DNA from: Rhodospirillales bacterium
Lineage (GTDB): Bacteria > Pseudomonadota > Alphaproteobacteria > Reyranellales > Reyranellaceae
Assembly: GCA_016185145.1 (NCBI GenBank)
Contig: JACPOB010000070.1
Location: forward strand, 132,801 to 196,800
Length of the DNA stretch: 64,000 bases
Direction: 5' to 3'
The notes beneath the pieces were generated by a model. That model was not told where the DNA came from. It saw only the letters and a program-made list of their open reading frames with translations, and did no database searches. Positions 62,741 through 64,000 of the stretch are shown in pieces; position 1 is the stretch's first letter; every line of letters begins with the position of its first letter. Position numbers and translations under genes: made by a program.

Positions 62741-63418
62741 ATGGCATCCCGATTCGGTATCGTCGTCGCTGTTCTCACGCTTCTCACCACCGGTGTGGCG
62801 GCGGCCCAACCGCGGCTCGCCGCGCCGGACGAGGTCGTGATTCACCTTCATCCGTCGCTCAAGGATGCCGACTTCGTCGACGGCCTGGTCTGCGAGCTGG
62901 GTCGTGTCCTGGTGGCGCCCGTCAGAGCCACGACTGTCGACTTGCCACTGACGCGCGATCTTCTGGCAACGGCGAATCAGTTCGACGCCAAAAAGGTCAA
63001 TCGCCTGTTCGCACGCGCAACGGACGGAGAGTCCGGGCGCCCGTTCAGATACCTGATCCTGCCCTACGATCTGAAAGTCCCCGGCCTCAATTACGTGTTC
63101 GCCAATACCCCGGACGACGGAGGCACCACCGCGGTCATGTCCATCATCCGCCTGGTACAGACCGAACCCGGCCTGTCGCACAAGCGCGCGTCGGACATCA
63201 CGAGCGATCGGCTCTACAAGCTGATGCTGAAGTCCGTTGCGGTCCTGGCCGGATTGCGCACCGGCGGCTGCATCATGGCCTTTCCTCGCACCCTCAAGGA
63301 ACTCGACGTCAAGTCGGCGGAATTCTGCCCGGATGATCGCGCGGCCTTGATCGACGCAGGCGTGCTGAAGGCAAGACCGTTCGGCGCCTGCAATACCGTG
63401 GCGATGGTTGGTCGATGA
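62741..63418 (+). CDS. Exported archaemetzincin-like protein with lost zinc site
   Basis: The 225-residue product has a Sec signal (MASRFGIVVAVLTLLTTGVA with an A-x-A site). The mature part aligns by eye with archaemetzincin M54 proteases: ATTVDLPLTRDLLATANQFD, FARATDGESGRPFRYLILPY, and LYKLMLKSVAVLAGLRTGGC followed by IMAFPRTLKELDVKSAEFC. At the place of HExxHxxGxxH it reads KSVAVLAGLRT (residues 164-174), so the histidines and glutamate are replaced, while G171, C177-x-M179 and the later cysteine (196) remain. It is therefore probably not a protease. It overlaps rlmJ by ATGA. Confidence 0.55.
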   Translation: MASRFGIVVAVLTLLTTGVAAAQPRLAAPDEVVIHLHPSLKDADFVDGLVCELGRVLVAPVRATTVDLPLTRDLLATANQFDAKKVNRLFARATDGESGRPFRYLILPYDLKVPGLNYVFANTPDDGGTTAVMSIIRLVQTEPGLSHKRASDITSDRLYKLMLKSVAVLAGLRTGGCIMAFPRTLKELDVKSAEFCPDDRAALIDAGVLKARPFGACNTVAMVGR

Positions 63419-64000
63419 ACTACCGCCACGGCTACCACGCCGGGAACTTCGCCGACGTCCTGAAGCACACCGCCTTGTGCGAGCTATTGCGGCTGCTGAC
63501 GGCCAAGGACAAGAAGCTGTTCGTGCTCGACACGCACGCCGGCGCCGGCGGTTATGACCTGGCCGGCAACCTTGCCCGGCGCACCGGCGAGGCGGAGGCG
63601 GGAGTAGCCCGCCTGGCGGTGGCGCCGCGTACCGGCATGCCGGCGGCCGTCGCACGCTATCTCGCAGCCGTTGCCGCCTACGATCGCAAGTTCGGGCCGG
63701 CGGGCGGGCAGCCCAGGCGCTATCCTGGCTCGCCGCGCCTGGTGCGCGCCGGCCTTCGGCCGGGGGATCGCTTCGTCGCCTGCGAGCTGCATCCCGAGGA
63801 GGCGCTGGCGCTGAAGCGTGAGTTCGCCGGCGACCGCGCCGTCGAGGTCCGCCAGGCTGACGGCTACAAGGTCCTCAAGGCGCTGCTGCCGCCGGTCGAA
63901 CGGCGCGGGCTGGTACTGATCGATCCGCCGTTCGAGGCGACCGACGAATACGAGAAACTGTTGCGCGCCCTGCGCCAGGGCGTGCGGCGCTTCGCGACCG
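63415..64000 (+). CDS. rlmJ: 23S rRNA adenine-2030 N6-methyltransferase RlmJ (partial)
   Basis: The frame runs off the window. It starts MNYRHGYHAGNFADVLKHTA, the invariant beginning of RlmJ, with FVLDTHAGAGGYDLAG as the cofactor motif and LVLIDPPFEATDEYEKLLRA as the catalytic DPPF motif. RlmJ methylates A2030 of 23S rRNA. The ATG overlaps the stop of the archaemetzincin-like gene, so the two may be expressed together. The C-terminus lies outside the window. Confidence 0.93.
   Translation, partial: MNYRHGYHAGNFADVLKHTALCELLRLLTAKDKKLFVLDTHAGAGGYDLAGNLARRTGEAEAGVARLAVAPRTGMPAAVARYLAAVAAYDRKFGPAGGQPRRYPGSPRLVRAGLRPGDRFVACELHPEEALALKREFAGDRAVEVRQADGYKVLKALLPPVERRGLVLIDPPFEATDEYEKLLRALRQGVRRFAT

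Overview
This 64 kb window is GC-rich chromosomal DNA that reads as an alphaproteobacterium. The evidence is the dense ATGA/GTGA-overlapping gene pairs, the RlmJ, QmcA/NfeD, TctC-type and Liv-type transport genes, many short-chain dehydrogenases and acyl-CoA genes, and several families of GC-rich palindromes between genes. The mixture resembles soil or freshwater lineages such as Reyranella or Bradyrhizobium; that placement is inference. I see no rRNA, tRNA, CRISPR array, intact insertion sequence or phage module. The genes are mostly catabolic and transport genes.

Layout. 1-2.6 kb: end of a TctC-type binding protein, a secreted SnoaL-like protein, a DHFR-like/small-monooxygenase pair, and an MBL hydrolase. 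2.7-5.3 kb: an unusual multi-pass membrane protein with a SAF-like segment and an OmpA-like C-terminus. 5.3-8.4 kb: a TauD/TfdA dioxygenase, a split ChrA chromate transporter, and an ArsR/CDF metal module with a readable promoter and operator. 8.4-14.9 kb: a hydroxyacid dehydrogenase, two related acyl-CoA ligases and, between them, a tandem pair of isopenicillin-N-synthase-like oxygenases. 15-23.4 kb: MscS channel, aldo/keto reductase, persulfide dioxygenase-rhodanese fusion, amidohydrolase, a deletion remnant of an MFS transporter, an orphan peptide-binding protein and a third IPNS-like oxygenase. 23.5-32.1 kb: YegD-like Hsp70, hydrolases, SDRs, a 2OG-Fe dioxygenase, and an 810-bp gene-free stretch with an orphan promoter. 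32.3-42.8 kb: a complete branched-chain-type ABC operon (LivH, M, G, F), a FadD-like ligase and two tandemly duplicated binding proteins, divergent from an acyl-CoA dehydrogenase and two hotdog thioesterases. 42.9-52.2 kb: SRPBCC protein, transglutaminase-like protein, Bcr/CflA pump, methyltransferase, MFE-2-like SDR, M20 peptidase, nitronate monooxygenase, LysR regulator, epimerase and hydrolase. 52.3-64 kb: D-aminoacylase, fatty-acid desaturase, dialkylglycine-decarboxylase-like enzyme, HCCA isomerase, glutamine amidotransferase, QmcA/NfeD pair, an acetamidase/lipocalin/PLP-synthase operon whose last gene is broken, an apparently catalytically dead archaemetzincin-like protein, and the start of rlmJ.

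Functional themes. Five Fe(II)/2-oxoglutarate or IPNS-type oxygenases, three CoA ligases, an acyl-CoA dehydrogenase, thioesterases and several SDRs suggest broad degradation of organic acids; the Liv operon with its embedded ligase looks like uptake plus CoA activation of a carboxylate. Tandem paralogues recur (oxygenases, SDRs, binding proteins). The most distinctive non-coding content is at least five palindromic repeat families, some nested inside each other, one apparently supplying the start region of a desaturase gene.
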